Part shown: one piece after another, positions 10,715-20,700 of the stretch
Numbering within the stretch: the first letter of the stretch is position 1
Layout of the letters: each line of letters begins with the position of its first letter
Source: Spirogloea muscicola
Lineage: Eukaryota > Streptophyta > Zygnematophyceae > Spirogloeales > Spirogloeaceae
Assembly: GCA_009602725.1 (NCBI GenBank)
Contig: WELB01000352.1
Span: forward strand, 49,191-86,235
Direction: 5' to 3'
DNA: 37,045 nt
The notes under the pieces: model-generated
The model's database searches: none
The model's input: only the letters and a program-made list of their open reading frames with translations
Told to the model about the DNA's origin: nothing
Program-made: the position numbers and the translations under genes

Positions 10715-11608
10715 TGTAACGTTTCCGCCGTTTGAAGGTGCCAACGGCGCGCGATAACCTTACATGAGCGTAATGTATCTACCGTTTGGAGTCCCAAACG
10801 GTGCGGGTAGCTTGGCTGCACTCCGTGTAGCTAAGTACGGTTCGAAGGTCCCGGGCTCCGTACCCTGTCGGCACGCCTCGGGCTCACGCCCTGCAGGCCG
10901 CCGGGTGGGTCTGCTCTCCCTCAGGCCGGCGCCCCGCGGGCCGACCGGATTGACCAGCTCTCCAGTTCTCATGGCTGCATGGCCTCAGTCCCTTGACCCC
11001 GTGAGCCAGGCTATTGGCCTGGCGCGCCACCTCCTTGGCGCTAGTAGCTGTCCAGCGCGCCAGTCCCTTGGACTCGCGCGCCGGCCTCTTGGCGCTAGTC
11101 CCTTGGACTCGTGCTAAAGGCTACTGGCCCTGTGTGCCAGCCTGTTGTATTTGTCGTGTCCCCTTGTCAGGCCCGCCCCTCCAAGGGAGGGCCTTGGGGC
11201 CGACCCTCATCACACCCTCAGGAGAGGGTTGGCAGGAGAACGGCTATAAGTAGTGGGCCTCGGTCAGACTCCTCGGTCGACCAACGCCCGAGATAGACAC
11301 AGCCCTGCGGCTGCCTAGCCAGCCCCGCTGCTGCCTGCTGCTGCCGCCGCCGCCACAGCTCTGCTGCTGCCGGCTGCTGCCAGCCCGTCGCCGCAGCTCA
11401 TCGCTGCGGGCCCTGCCGGCTCTCTGTAAGTCTATTGGTAGAGTCACCGCTCTAGGGCGGTGCCTCAGGGTACGACTTCCGCTGCGCTCTGTGCGCGTAT
11501 GTGCGCTGGCGTTCTCCTGTATGAGGGTTGTCTCCAAAACACCCTATACTTGAATCCAAACCAGGACATTCTGACTCTAACTGTGTGATTAAGAGCAGAG
11601 ATGTCACA
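10715..11608 (+). repeat. Solo LTR-B (894 bp) with 5-bp target duplication
   Basis: Starts TGTAACGTTTCCGCC and ends AGAGATGTCACA. GCCAC flanks both ends (10710-10714 and 11609-11613). It lies inside LINE copy B with no internal retrotransposon sequence, so it is a solo LTR left by recombination. Confidence 0.93.
11245..11250 (+). promoter_or_regulatory. TATA-like box in solo LTR-B
   Basis: TATAAG followed by TAGTGGGCCTCGG, conserved with the E1 LTR and the 31-kb LTR. Confidence 0.55.
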
Positions 11609-11636
11609 GCCACCGTGTAACCGGCCTCGACCGGCC

Positions 11637-12386
11637 TCGAAGAAAGCTGGTAGTTTTCGGATTTGCATCGATTATCGAGCTTTGAACAAGCTCGTCGTCA
11701 AGAACCGATGCCCGTTGCTGCGCATTGATGATCCGTTTGATCGTCTCGCGGGAGCTGATTTGTTCAGCTCCCTCGCTTTGCCAAGCGGATGTCACCAGAT
11801 TCGTATTACACCTGAGGATGCTCTGAAGTCGCCGTTCCGTACACTACTCGGCCAATTCAAGGTGCTCAGGTTTGGCTTGACCAATGCACCTGCCACAATT
11901 CCAGGCTATAATGACGAGGTCTTTGAGCCCCTACTATACGATTGCGTACTGGTTTATTTGGACGACATACTAGTGTTCTGTAAAAGGCCTGACGGTCACG
12001 TACGGCACCTGCGGCAAGTGCTGCGGTTGCTTCCTGAAACCAAAATGTGTGCCGAGAATTTCAAGTGTGTCTTCAAGCAGCCCGAGCTGACATACTTAGG
12101 GCATGTGGTGGGCAAAGACGGGATTCGCTTCGACCCCAAAAAGACTGCAGTAGTAAGGGACTGGCCGGTGCCACTGAACATGCCACACTTCCGTACCTTT
12201 TTGGGATTCGCGACTTACTTCCGTAAGTTCCTACAAGGATACGGAAGTATGGCATCTCCTCTTACGAAGCTCACTCGTAAGGACGTGTCCTGCGGGTGCA
12301 CGTCCGAGTACCAGAAGGCATTCGAAGGTGTGAAACGGGTCCAATTCACCCTTTTTGGGCTTGCCTCGAGAAGGCGTGCCATTTGA
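11637..12386 (+). pseudogene. G2 reverse transcriptase (near-intact)
   Basis: A continuous frame: GSFRICIDYRALNKLVVKN, PSGCHQIRI, LGQFKVLRFGLTNAPATI, then VLVYLDDILVF with both catalytic aspartates, AENFKCVFKQPELTYLGHVV, FRTFLGFATYFRKFLQGYG and KLTRKDVS. This is the most intact reverse transcriptase of the window. The residue after IRI-TPEDA is normal for the family, but the usual FSKIDLRSG is SSLALPSG. A frameshift at about 12340 separates it from RNase H. Confidence 0.9.
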
Positions 12387-12960
12387 AGCAATCTGTGACG
12401 CCTCATTGATCGGTATTGGTGCTGTGCTCTTGCAGGAGGGTCACCCCGTAGCATTTGAGAGTTGCCTGCTTCATCCGGCAGAGCGCAACCATACTATGGG
12501 GGAGCCAGAGCTCCTAGCTGTTGTGCACGCCCTACGTGTGTGGCTATGCTATCTCGAGGGTGTCGTATTCACAGTCGTAACCTATTATTGCCCGTTGGCC
12601 TACTTTCATACACAACAGCATTTGAGCAGGCGTCAGGCAAGGTGGGCAGAGTTGTTGGCTATGTTCCATTTCCAGTGGGTGTAACGCCCTGGAAGCGTAA
12701 ATGTTGCGGACCCGGTGAGCCGCCACATTGTAGGAGCTGATGTGGCGGCTGTCTTGTTCGTTTCAGGAGTTCAGACCGCAGGCGTGCGGCCTACTCGTGG
12801 AGCTGCTCGGCAGTCCACCGCCAACGTCTCTGAGCTGTGTATGCGTATTCGTGATGGGAATAGCACCGACCCGTGGCTTGCAGATGCAACCAATCCACGC
12901 AGACTTGTGTCTGACCAAGATTTTTGCTGGCAAGGGGACGCTATTTAGTTCCTGACTGCA
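12355..12960 (+). pseudogene. G2 RNase H and connection region
   Basis: Shows VPFEAICDASLIGIGAVLLQ, FES, AERNHTMGEPELLAVVHALR, CYLEG and FHTQQHLSRRQARWAELL, then a stop and RPGSVNVADPVSRHI-like text in the next frame, LSELCMRIRDG-like text and DFCWQGDAI. It uses at least three frames. This domain removes template RNA during reverse transcription. Confidence 0.85.
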
Positions 12961-13902
12961 ATGCCCTACGAAGTATTATCATGCAAGAGATGCATGAGCC
13001 GCCATATGGTGGGCATTGGGTATGGGGAAGACGAAGAAAGCTCTTCAGCTTCTCTTTTGGTGGCCCGGCTTGAAAGCCCAGGTACAGTCTTTTGTAGACT
13101 TAGCGCCACCTGCCAGCGTAGTAAGGCACGCTCTCACACGCCTGCCATATTGCTCCAAGCTTTGGAGATTCCTCCGCGGAACTGGTCTGATGTCACTGTG
13201 GATTTCATCATCCAACTCCCCAAGACGCGAAAAGGCTATGATGCCATAGTCGTGTTTGTGGATCGTCTTAGTAAGATGGTGCATCTTGCGCCTACGACCA
13301 CCACAGTGTCCGCTCAGTCATCTGCTGGTGTCTTCGTGGACCGTGTGTGGAAACTGCACGGAGTGCCCGAGCATATCGTGTCTGATGGCGACCCTCGCTT
13401 CATGGGTTACTTCCGGAGTGAAGTGTGCTTCCTCATTGGCACTAGGCATTCCTTATTTACGGCCCTCCACCTCACAAACCGATGGTCAGACAGAACGGAT
13501 GCATCGGGTTCCGGAGGACATGTTACAGCATTTCAAACCCCAGCCAGACTGACTTCGATGAGTACCTTACTCCAGCGGAACATGCTGTGAACAGCGCCTT
13601 TCATGATCCACGAAGAACACCCCTTTCTTCCTTAGCTACGGTCAGCAAACCCGGGCACCTTTACAGGTGGGGAGGCCGGAATGCGTGCCGGCCGCAGCAA
13701 GCTTTACCGGTCACCTCCTGGAAGCTCAGCGGAGGAGTTGGCAATGCTTGAAGATTGCCCAGCCACGGCTAAAGGAGTATGCTGATGACGTCGTCGTTGA
13801 ATATCCTTCAACGTGGCTGCTCGAGTGCTATTGAGCACCAAGCACCTCTCCATGCGGGCTGTCGGTACGCCTTAATTGCTACCAAAGTGGGTTGAAGGCA
13901 TA
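12961..13902 (+). pseudogene. G2 integrase, damaged
   Basis: The zinc-binding part is scrambled, but the core is readable: PPRNWSDVTVDFIIQLPKT (first Asp), VFVDRLSKMVHLAPTTT, VWKLHGVPEHIVSDGDPRF (second Asp). The Glu segment (QTERM-like) needs a frameshift near 13490. Later text includes FDEYLTPAEHAVNSAFHDP (13555-13620) and ADDVVVEYPSTW. It stops at about 13900, before the chromodomain, at a junction with an LTR fragment. Confidence 0.85.
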
Positions 13903-14140
13903 GCTCTGCTTGCCTGCTGCTGCAGCCGCCGCCACAGCTCTGCGGCCGTCGTTGTCTGCTCAGCCCGTCGCCGCAGCTCGTCGCTGCGGACATCGCCAGC
14001 TCTCCGCAAGTATCATGGCTGCACCCCATGCGGGGATAGCTATTAAGCCAGACCCTCAGTAGAGTCGCCGCCTTCTGACGGCGCCTCGGGGTAAGACTTC
14101 CGCTGTGTATTGTAGTAGTGCTTCACTGTAGGGGATTTGC
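13903..14140 (+). repeat. LTR-B fragment (3' part), truncated both sides
   Basis: CTGCTGCAGCCGCCGCCACAG-like leader, a CTCTCCGCAAGT block, then TAGAGTCGCCGCCTTCTGACGGCGCCTC and GACTTCCGCTG. It resembles the variant at 24840-24930 (-) more than the solo LTRs. Both ends are broken junctions. Confidence 0.7.
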
Positions 14141-14453
14141 TTCTTACCCCCATGACCAAGTTCAATCAGGACGTACTATCCTCTCCCTTTGTGTATAGGG
14201 CTTAGGACATTTCACTTCTTCACCGGTGCCTGCCACTAGGCAGGATCCCACACAGAGAGGTGGTCTCAATTCCCACACTGGATGTGAAGATTTTAAAGTA
14301 CAAGCAAGCCATACTATTATCTCAAAGCCAGGTGTTGAGGCTGCTCCTGCTTGCCATCCTAGCCGACACGGTAGGTGAAGACAACTGGGCACACCCCAGT
14401 CGAGATTCCGGCAACAACAATTACAGGTAGTCATGGATAGGAGAGACCGCTGG

Positions 14454-15093
14454 TGTAACGTTCCCGCCGTTAGGGCGTGCCAACGTTGCGGGAAACCTTC
14501 CAGTGTCGTCTCGTCACCGTTGGGGTGTGTCAACGGTGCCGGTCGATCCGCCGCACTCTGTGTGGCTATTCCCGATGTCGGGCTCGCTCTTGGGCGAGCC
14601 CCGCCGAGGGTCGGCCCTTGGAGCTCCCCTCGTCACACACGCTATTTCGTGTCCCCATTGTTGGGCCCGTCCTTCCGAAGGTGGGCCCTGGGACGACCCT
14701 CCTCACACCCTCGGGGGAGGGGTGGCAGGTGGAACGCTATTTGTCGCCGGTCGAGGCCAGACTGCTCAGTCGGACCAACGCCCGAGAGAGACACAGCCCG
14801 CTGCTGCCTAGCCAGCCCCGCTGCTGCCTGCTGCTGCCGACGCCGCCACAGCTTTGCTGCTGCCGCCTGCTGCCAGCCCGTCGCCGCAGTTCATTGCTGC
14901 GGGTCCTGCCGGCTCTCCGTAAGTCTATTGATAAACTTACGGCGGTGCCTCAGGGTAAGACTTCCGCTGCGCTCTGTGCGCCTATGTGCGTTGGCGTTCT
15001 CCTGTATGAGTGTTGTCTCCAAAACACCCTATGCTCGAATCCAAGCCAGGACACCCTGACTCTAACTGTGTGTTTAGATGCAGAGATGTCACA
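14454..15093 (+). repeat. Solo LTR-B (640 bp) with 5-bp target duplication
   Basis: Starts TGTAACGTTCCCGCC and ends AGAGATGTCACA. GCTGG is present on both sides (14449-14453 and 15094-15098). It is inserted in E2's gag area in the opposite orientation to E2. It is the shortest copy, with a reduced U3 and no long minisatellite. Confidence 0.92.
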
Positions 15094-15986
15094 GCTGGAC
15101 ACACCCCAGTCGTGCAGCAGGTGGTGACAGTTAGGCAGATGCAAGCGTAGCTCCGGCAGCAAGGCACTTAGCCTACTGGAGATGCAGGGTGTGATCGCCC
15201 CACAGCATGGGCGGGTATTTTGCAAATCTCATAGCACGCCATCACATATTGGGGTTGCTAGCAGGTCCCTTTGGACCAGCTTTCTCAAACTGCTCCATCG
15301 AGCGCACAATGCGCTACGCCGCCTTGAAGTTGGAAGGTCCGGGGATGGCAGTCGGAGCCCCGACAGCTCATTAAACCACTGCCTCGACCTTAGCAGGTTG
15401 AACAGGCGGCAGAGGAGGACTTGGTGGCGCGCTTGAGTCAGCCGACTCCATGCATTTACATCAACACACTGAAGATCAAGTCGGTGGCGGATAAGAAATA
15501 TCTGCTGAATCAACACTACCACAGCACAAGGCCGGTGGTGCACAAGCAAGCAAAGCAAAACATGGTAGCCCGCCAGAACCATACCCCCAAAGAATCAGAG
15601 CTGTAAAAGCAGACTGAGGGAGGGAACTAGGCAAGAGTAAAAACTAGCTCTTGGCTGACAGTGAGATTGCCGCCCTGCGGTCGGTTGCGTATCTGTCCTT
15701 CATAGGCCGGCTACATACTGCTCACAGGTGGTAACGCAGGCAAATATTGGCCAGACAATGGAGATTGCCATCGGGAAGAAGAGCCACTCCGCATCTTATA
15801 AGACCCGGTGCGTGGATGTCACAGGCGAAACGGTGGCACACTTGCCACTTCGCCGATGAATGCTCCACGTACAGACTGGAAATTTGTCCACGTTCACAGG
15901 GAAGAATAAGTCAAGCATTCAGAAGGATCCTTGCACTATCAGTCGTTAAAACTTAAGTGTACAAGGCTGGCTAGATGCAAGAACTC

Positions 15987-15997
15987 CTCTGATACCA
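15987..15997 (-). other. Primer-binding site of E2 (initiator-Met tRNA type)
   Basis: The sense strand reads TGGTATCAGAG, one base after the LTR end. This is the classical plant LTR-retrotransposon primer site, complementary to the 3' end of initiator-Met tRNA. It fixes E2's orientation and LTR boundary. Confidence 0.85.
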
Positions 15998-15998
15998 A

Positions 15999-16799
15999 TG
16001 TAACGTTCGCATCTCTACACACAATCAGGGTTATAACGTCTTGGTTGGGGTTCGGACTAGGGTGTTTGGAGACAACCCTCATACACGAGAACGCCAGCGC
16101 ATGCAGCGCACACAAATGCGAATATAGCGCATCGGAAGTCTTGCTTTGAGGCACTGCCAGAAGGGAAGGTCGGCCAGATTGACTGGTGGCGGGGAAAGGC
16201 CAGCCCAAAGCGGTAACTCTTAACGAGGGTCAGTAGCTGTCCAACGTATGGGGCAGTCATGGTACTTACAGTGAGCCGGTGAGGCCTGCAGCGACGCGCT
16301 TCGGTGGCGGGCTGGGCAGCAGGCGGCAGCAGCAGGGCTGTGGCAGCGGCTGCGGCACCAGGTAGCAGCGGGGCTGTGCCTCTCTTGGCGTCACGGGTCC
16401 GACTGAGGACTCTGGCCCCTGACATTCCTCTTCAGAGGGTGTGCCGAGGGTTGCCCCCACGGTCCTCCCCCGGAGGGGCGGGCCTGACGCATGGGGACAC
16501 GAAGAGCGGCGCCTTGGGCGGCTCCAAGGAGGCGCGAAGCGGCGCCTTGGGCGGCGCGACGCGCCTCGGACGGCACCAAGGAGGCACGAGGCGGCGCCTC
16601 CTGGCGGCGCCAAGGGGGCGCGCAGCGGCGCCTCCTGGGTGGTGCCCGTGCGGCACACAATTCAGGGCCCCGCACCGTACTTAGCTACATACAGTAGAGC
16701 AAAGCTACTGGTACCGTTTGCGACTTCCAAAAAGTAGATACGATACGATCATGTATGCTTACCGACGCCGTTGGCACTCTCAAACGGAGGATTGTTACA
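15999..16799 (-). repeat. E2 5' LTR (LTR-B, 801 bp)
   Basis: Sense start TGTAACAATCCTCCGTTTGAG-like at 16799; sense end GCGAACGTTACA at 15999. It contains a minisatellite (16490-16650, units on GCGAAGCGGCGCCTTGGGCGG) and a short LINE-tail insertion at about 16164-16210. Confidence 0.88.
16164..16210 (-). mobile_element. Short LINE 3'-tail insertion in the E2 LTR
   Basis: GGCCAGATTGACTGGTGGC and GGGGAAAGGCCAGCCCAAA are the antisense of the family-1 LINE tail. The equivalent LTR at 24848-24862 lacks this segment (CCAGAAGGCGGCGACTC uninterrupted). The target duplication is unclear (at most AAG). Confidence 0.7.
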
Positions 16800-17467
16800 G
16801 TACCTGTCCTCGCGGGCAGTGGGCACGCGCAAGTTGCTACTCAAGTGAATTGGATCTCTCCTCGTGGTACGCCTGGCAAGGTGTCCTATGAGCCCGGTAA
16901 ACGGGTACAATGGAAGGCTCACTGTGTATCCACGTGTTCCTAGCTCCGGGCCTTCCAATCTAACGGCCGCGTACAACAGCCCCCACCTCCTGTCTTGCGC
17001 GCGCATGAGCTTGAGTACGAGATGGAGGAAATCTTGTCATACCGTGACAAAGTCGGTGAGCGCAAAACCCGTGAAGATTTCTGCAGTGAGTCGGTATTGG
17101 CCCGAGCACAACACGTGAGAGCCTGCTGCCAAGCTCGCCAGCCAATTTTTCGGCTGCTCTCCAGGACTCTCTCCCGAAGGGTAACTCCCCTCCGCCAGTA
17201 GAGGCCGCGCCAGTCGATGTAGTCTCCTTTGGTTGTTTCCTCTTTCCGAGGACGTGGACATCTAAGTGGGAGATATACAGCGTTCCCACTGTGTTTGTAA
17301 ACGCTAATCAGCGCTGTCCACGATCACATTACAGTGGAGACGCACGTTTCGTTCCAGTGCGTTCCGGCTCATTCCGTTATCGTCCAAGGCGACACTGTCT
17401 CTGCCAGGTGGCTACAGGTGGGTAACACCCAAGTGCCCAGGTGGCTCCAGGTGAGTGGAGTCCCGCC
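16800..17467 (+). pseudogene. G3 pol C-terminus with broken chromodomain and 3' UTR
   Basis: Frames show SRAVGTRKLLLK, GKVSYEPGKRVQWK, LRAFQSNGRVQ, ELEYEMEEILSYRDKVGERKTRE, then in another frame LGPEHNTWEPAAKLA-like text near 17095-17130. This is the chromodomain region of a gypsy element in the same family as 21791-22147. Stops and a frameshift disrupt it. It leads to an LTR-B start at 17468. Confidence 0.75.
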
Positions 17468-17811
17468 TGTGACGGTTTCCCCAGTTGGGCGTGCCAACGG
17501 GGCCGTTAAAATTACATGATCGTATCGTATTAACGTTTGAGAGTGTCCCCAACGGTGCGGGTGACATTGCTACACCGCGTGTAGCAAAGTACGGTCCAAG
17601 GTCTCGGGCTCCGTACCACGTGCGCGCGCCTCGGGCCTACGTTCGCCCTGCGGGCTGGCCGGGTGGGCCAACTCTCCCTTGGGCCCACGCCAGCGGGCTG
17701 GCCGAGTGGGCCAGCTCTCTTGGACTCGCACCAGCCTCTTGGACTCGCGCCCCGGTCACTTAGCGTGAGTCACTTAACCTCGTGGTTAGGCTTTGGCACT
17801 GTGTGCCAAGC
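17468..17811 (+). repeat. LTR-B 5' portion, truncated
   Basis: Starts TGTGACGGTTTCCCCAG and runs through ATGATCGTATCGTAT and GGGCTGGCC-type repeats. It stops within the GTGTGCCAAGC block, where G4 pol begins. It could be the start of G3's 3' LTR. Confidence 0.75.
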
Positions 17812-19343
17812 ACTCGTAAAGATGCTTCCTGGGAGTGGACATTTCAATGCCAAGTGGCATCGAGGCCATTCAAGGGGCTCTCACGTCTCTCTCTCCTGTG
17901 CCAGTAAGGGTGCGTGTAAAAGAGCCACCGTCTTGGCCTTATCTCGAGAAGGCGTAATGTATGAGCCAATGTGTGATGCCTCGTCGACTGGCATTGGTGC
18001 CGTTCTATTGAGGGTCATCATTTCCAGCCCCTATTCTCAATGGGCGAGCACTTTCTTCTTCATCCCATACCGTCTGAGAGTTGCCTGCTACTACCGGCAG
18101 AGCGCAACTATACTCCGGGAAAGCAGGAGCTTTTGCTGTTGTGCTTGCCCTACATGTGTGGCGCTGCTATCTTGAGGAGTTGAATCTAGGGTCGTCACAG
18201 ATTATTGCCCGTTGACCTTGTTTTACGCACAACAGCAATTGAGCCAGCGTCGAGCTCGGTGAGCAGTAAGTATGGCAACATTCCGTTCCCAGTGGTGTAC
18301 CGCCCTGGAAGAATCAATGTCGCTGATCAAGTGAGCCGCCACATTGCAGAGGCTGCTCAGGTGGCTGCCTTGTGTACTTCAGGAATTTACGCAGACGCGC
18401 GTTTTACTCGTGGCGTCCCTCGGCAACCCACCTCCAACCTCTCCGAGGTCTAGTGCGTATACGTGGTGGGTAATGGCACAGACCCCTGGTTTGCCGATGC
18501 ATCCAACGTACGCATGTTCAAAGATGATAATGGCTTCTGTAGGCAAGCAAGTAACGCCATTGTAGTACCAGACTGCAATGTCTTGCGCACTAGCATCATG
18601 CAGGAGTTGCATGCGAAAGCCTACAGTGGTCATCTGGGTGTTGGAATGCCCAAGCAGACAGTAAGCCGTGTGTTCTGGTGGCTGGGTTGTTTGGCCCAAG
18701 TACACTCCTTTGGGCGGAGTTGTGCTACGTGCCAGCGTGGCAAGGCTAGCTCTGTGAAGCTTGCCGGCTTACTCGAGCCTTTGGCGATTCCTCAGCAGAA
18801 TTGGGCAAATGTGAGCGTTGACTTTATCACACACCTGCCCAACACATGTAAAGGCTTCGGTGCTATCGTCGTCTTGTGGACCGTCTGAGTAAAGTGGTGC
18901 GTTTTGCTCCTACGACCACCTATTTTCTAAAAATAAATTCGCTAGTGTTCTGTGGACCGAGTGTGCAGACTGCATGGAGTTCCCGAGCGGGTTGTCTTTG
19001 ACCGTGACCCCCGCCTATACGGGACACCTCTGGATGAAGTATGCAGGCTTGTTGTACCAAGGAATTCATGACCACAGCGTTTCGCCCCAACGTGACGGTC
19101 AAATTGAGAGGATGCCTTGGGTCTTGGAGGACATGCTCCGGCATATTGTGCAGCCTAGTCAGAGTGACTGGGACGAGGTACCTCCCTCCGGCAGAGTCTG
19201 CCGTTACAATGCCTGGCATGAGTCCTTTAGGCAACACCCTTCTTCCTCAATCATGGTCGGCATTTCTTGGCCATTGCCCAGCAGCGGCAAGAGGCGTATG
19301 CTGATCGACGTCGAAGTGATGTGTCTTTCGAGGTTGGTGCTCA
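17812..19343 (+). pseudogene. G4 pol: RNase H to integrase C-terminus
   Basis: Begins at TRKDASWEW, then EGVMYEPMCDASSTGIGAVLL, a 40-bp LINE insert (18020-18059), NVADQVSRHI, PDCNVLRTSIMQELH, FWWLGCLAQVHSF, CATCQRGKA, NWANVSVDFITHLPN (first Asp present), HGVPERVVFDRDPR (second Asp), and DVSFEVGAHV where an LTR-A remnant cuts in. Several frameshifts, and the Glu region is corrupted (QIERM in another frame near 19105). Confidence 0.85.
18020..18059 (+). mobile_element. 40-bp LINE 3'-tail insertion with 5-bp target duplication
   Basis: ATTTCCAGCCCCTATTCTCAATGGGC... matches the 3'-most 40 bases of the family-2 LINE tail (compare the minus strand at 33720-33690 and 32865-32835). TCATC flanks it at 18015-18019 and 18060-18064. 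Deleting it restores the VLL..GHP..FES-type RNase H DNA seen in G2 and G5. Confidence 0.82.
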
Positions 19344-19832
19344 TGTAAGGATACTCGCCCTAAACACACAGTTAGCGAGAGCAGTCCTTATTGGGTTCGG
19401 CCGTAGGGGGTTCAGAGCCAACCCACTACACAAGGAAGCACTATCGCATAGCGCAGCGGAAGACAGGCCCTGTGGCGTCGCCGTCCGGCGGCGACTCCAC
19501 CTCCTGGGCGCAGGCAGGCGCAGCAGGCCCTGCAGCGGAGTGCGGCGGCAGCTGCGGCGGCGAGCAGCGGCAAGGCTGATCCTGGGCTTCCCGGGCTCGA
19601 ACTGATTATCGAGCCTCCGCCCCCAAGGCTCCTTATGCTTCCCCATGCTTGCGGCAGGCCAAAGATCCTCCCTTGAACGGGTGGATCCTGGCGAGGGGTA
19701 CTTTGGGACGGGCGGGGCCCAGACCCGGGCGAGCCAATTGCCCGGCCAGCCAGCCTGCCAGCTGGCGGGTCACCAGGCCCAAATAGTCGGTCATGTGATG
19801 CCAACAGAGCCGTTTGGCTTAACCAGACGGCG
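19344..19832 (-). repeat. LTR-A remnant, lacking its 5' outer end
   Basis: In plus orientation it starts TGTAAGGATACTCGCCC (the sense 3' end) and runs to CCAGACGG, where the last 13-15 bases of a full LTR-A are missing and G5 pol begins. Confidence 0.8.
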
Positions 19833-20700
19833 GTCCAAGTGCGCCTTTAACCAGCCAGAGCTGACATACGTTGGGCATGTCGTGGACAAAGACGGCATAC
19901 GTGTCGACCCCAAGAAGACTTCGGTCGTACGGGAGTGGCCTGTGTCAGAGATTGTACCTGCATTGCGCTCCTTTCTGGGGTTCGCAAACTATTTCCGACA
20001 GTTCCTACAAGGCTATGGAAACCCGGCACTTCCTCTTACGAAGCTGACTCGTAAGGACTCAGGCTCCCTCAGACCTTGTCCATTCTTTTGGGCTGGCCTT
20101 TCCCAGCCACCAGTCAATCTGGCCGCGCTTCCGCTAAGGACGTACCTTGGGAATGGTCGTCCGAACGCCAGAGTGCATTTGAGGGAATACAGCAGGCGCT
20201 GACGTCTCCGCCTGTGCTGGCTTTTCCTCGTGAAGGCGTGCCTTATGAACTCGTCTGCGATGCCTCTTTGACCGGCATTGGTGCCGTGCTCTTGCAAGAG
20301 GGTCACCCGTCAGCGTTTGAGAGTCGCCCTGCCCTGCTGATACCTGCAAAGTGAAATTACACTACGAGCGAGCAGGAATTGCTGGCTGTGGTGCACGCCT
20401 TACGCATCTGGCGTTGCTACCTGGAAGTTGTGGCATTTTCGGTTGTCACGGATTATTGCCGGTTGACATATTTCCACACACAGCAGCATTCGACAAGACG
20501 TCAAGCTCGATGGGCCGAGTGTATAGCACAATTCGATTTCCAATGGATTTATCGCCCTGGACGGCTCAATGTTGCGGACCCTGTGAGTCGCAACATTGGC
20601 GGCGCTGATGCGTTGGCTGCCTTCATTGCTTCTGGAGTGCGGGCTGCAGGAGCATCCGACTCGTCAAGCTCCTCGGCAACCCACGGCTGAACTCTCTGAG
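19833..20700 (+). pseudogene. G5 pol: reverse transcriptase end and RNase H
   Basis: AFNQPELTYVGHVVDKDG, LRSFLGFANYFRQFLQGYG, KLTRKD, a 76-bp LINE insert, WEWSSERQSAFEGIQ, VPYELVCDASLTGIGAVLL, a stop, SEQELLAVVHALRIWRCYL, TYFHTQQHSTRRQARWAE, YRPGRLNVADPVSRNI. The reverse transcriptase catalytic part upstream is missing. Confidence 0.88.
20059..20134 (+). mobile_element. 76-bp LINE 3'-tail insertion with 7-bp target duplication
   Basis: Contains CTTTTGGGCTGGCCTTTCC, CAGCCACCAGTCAATCTGG and GCGCTT, the family-1 tail. TAAGGAC lies at 20052-20058 and 20135-20141. Removing the insert restores KLTRKDVPWEW, matching G2 and E1. Confidence 0.88.

Larger units (their letters stand above)
10048..11636 (-). 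mobile_element. LINE copy B, 5'-truncated, inserted in G2
   Basis: On the minus strand: a short 5' part (11636-11609), an interrupting LTR (10715-11608), then coding text SADLVAS (10660), GPRLIANVVTTDCFDARSA, EEAGYAVRQAAGAKERE, FVPLVVDVHGAFGSEWLDLLHRLARRAAARHH, FRMRLAISLQRSLAFAVHLR, ending at a stop near 10159. The 3' tail stem-loop lies at 10048-10085. Imperfect repeats AAGAACAAAGC (left) and AAGAAAGC (right) flank it in the reverse transcriptase gene and may be the target duplication. Confidence 0.75.
14141..16799 (-). mobile_element. E2: 5' LTR and gag area of a second LTR-B element
   Basis: On the minus strand: LTR (16799 to 15999), primer-binding site (15997 to 15987), then internal sequence to about 14141 that aligns with E1's gag area. 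A solo LTR (14454-15093) interrupts it. Protease and pol are missing. The outer LTR edge abuts G3 at 16800. Confidence 0.8.

Noticed and set aside
9918-17467. G2 and G3 as one element split by E2
   Set aside because: G2 reads past SMRAVGTP-LLPKWV and G3 starts again at SSRAVGTRKLLLK, so they overlap and are separate copies.
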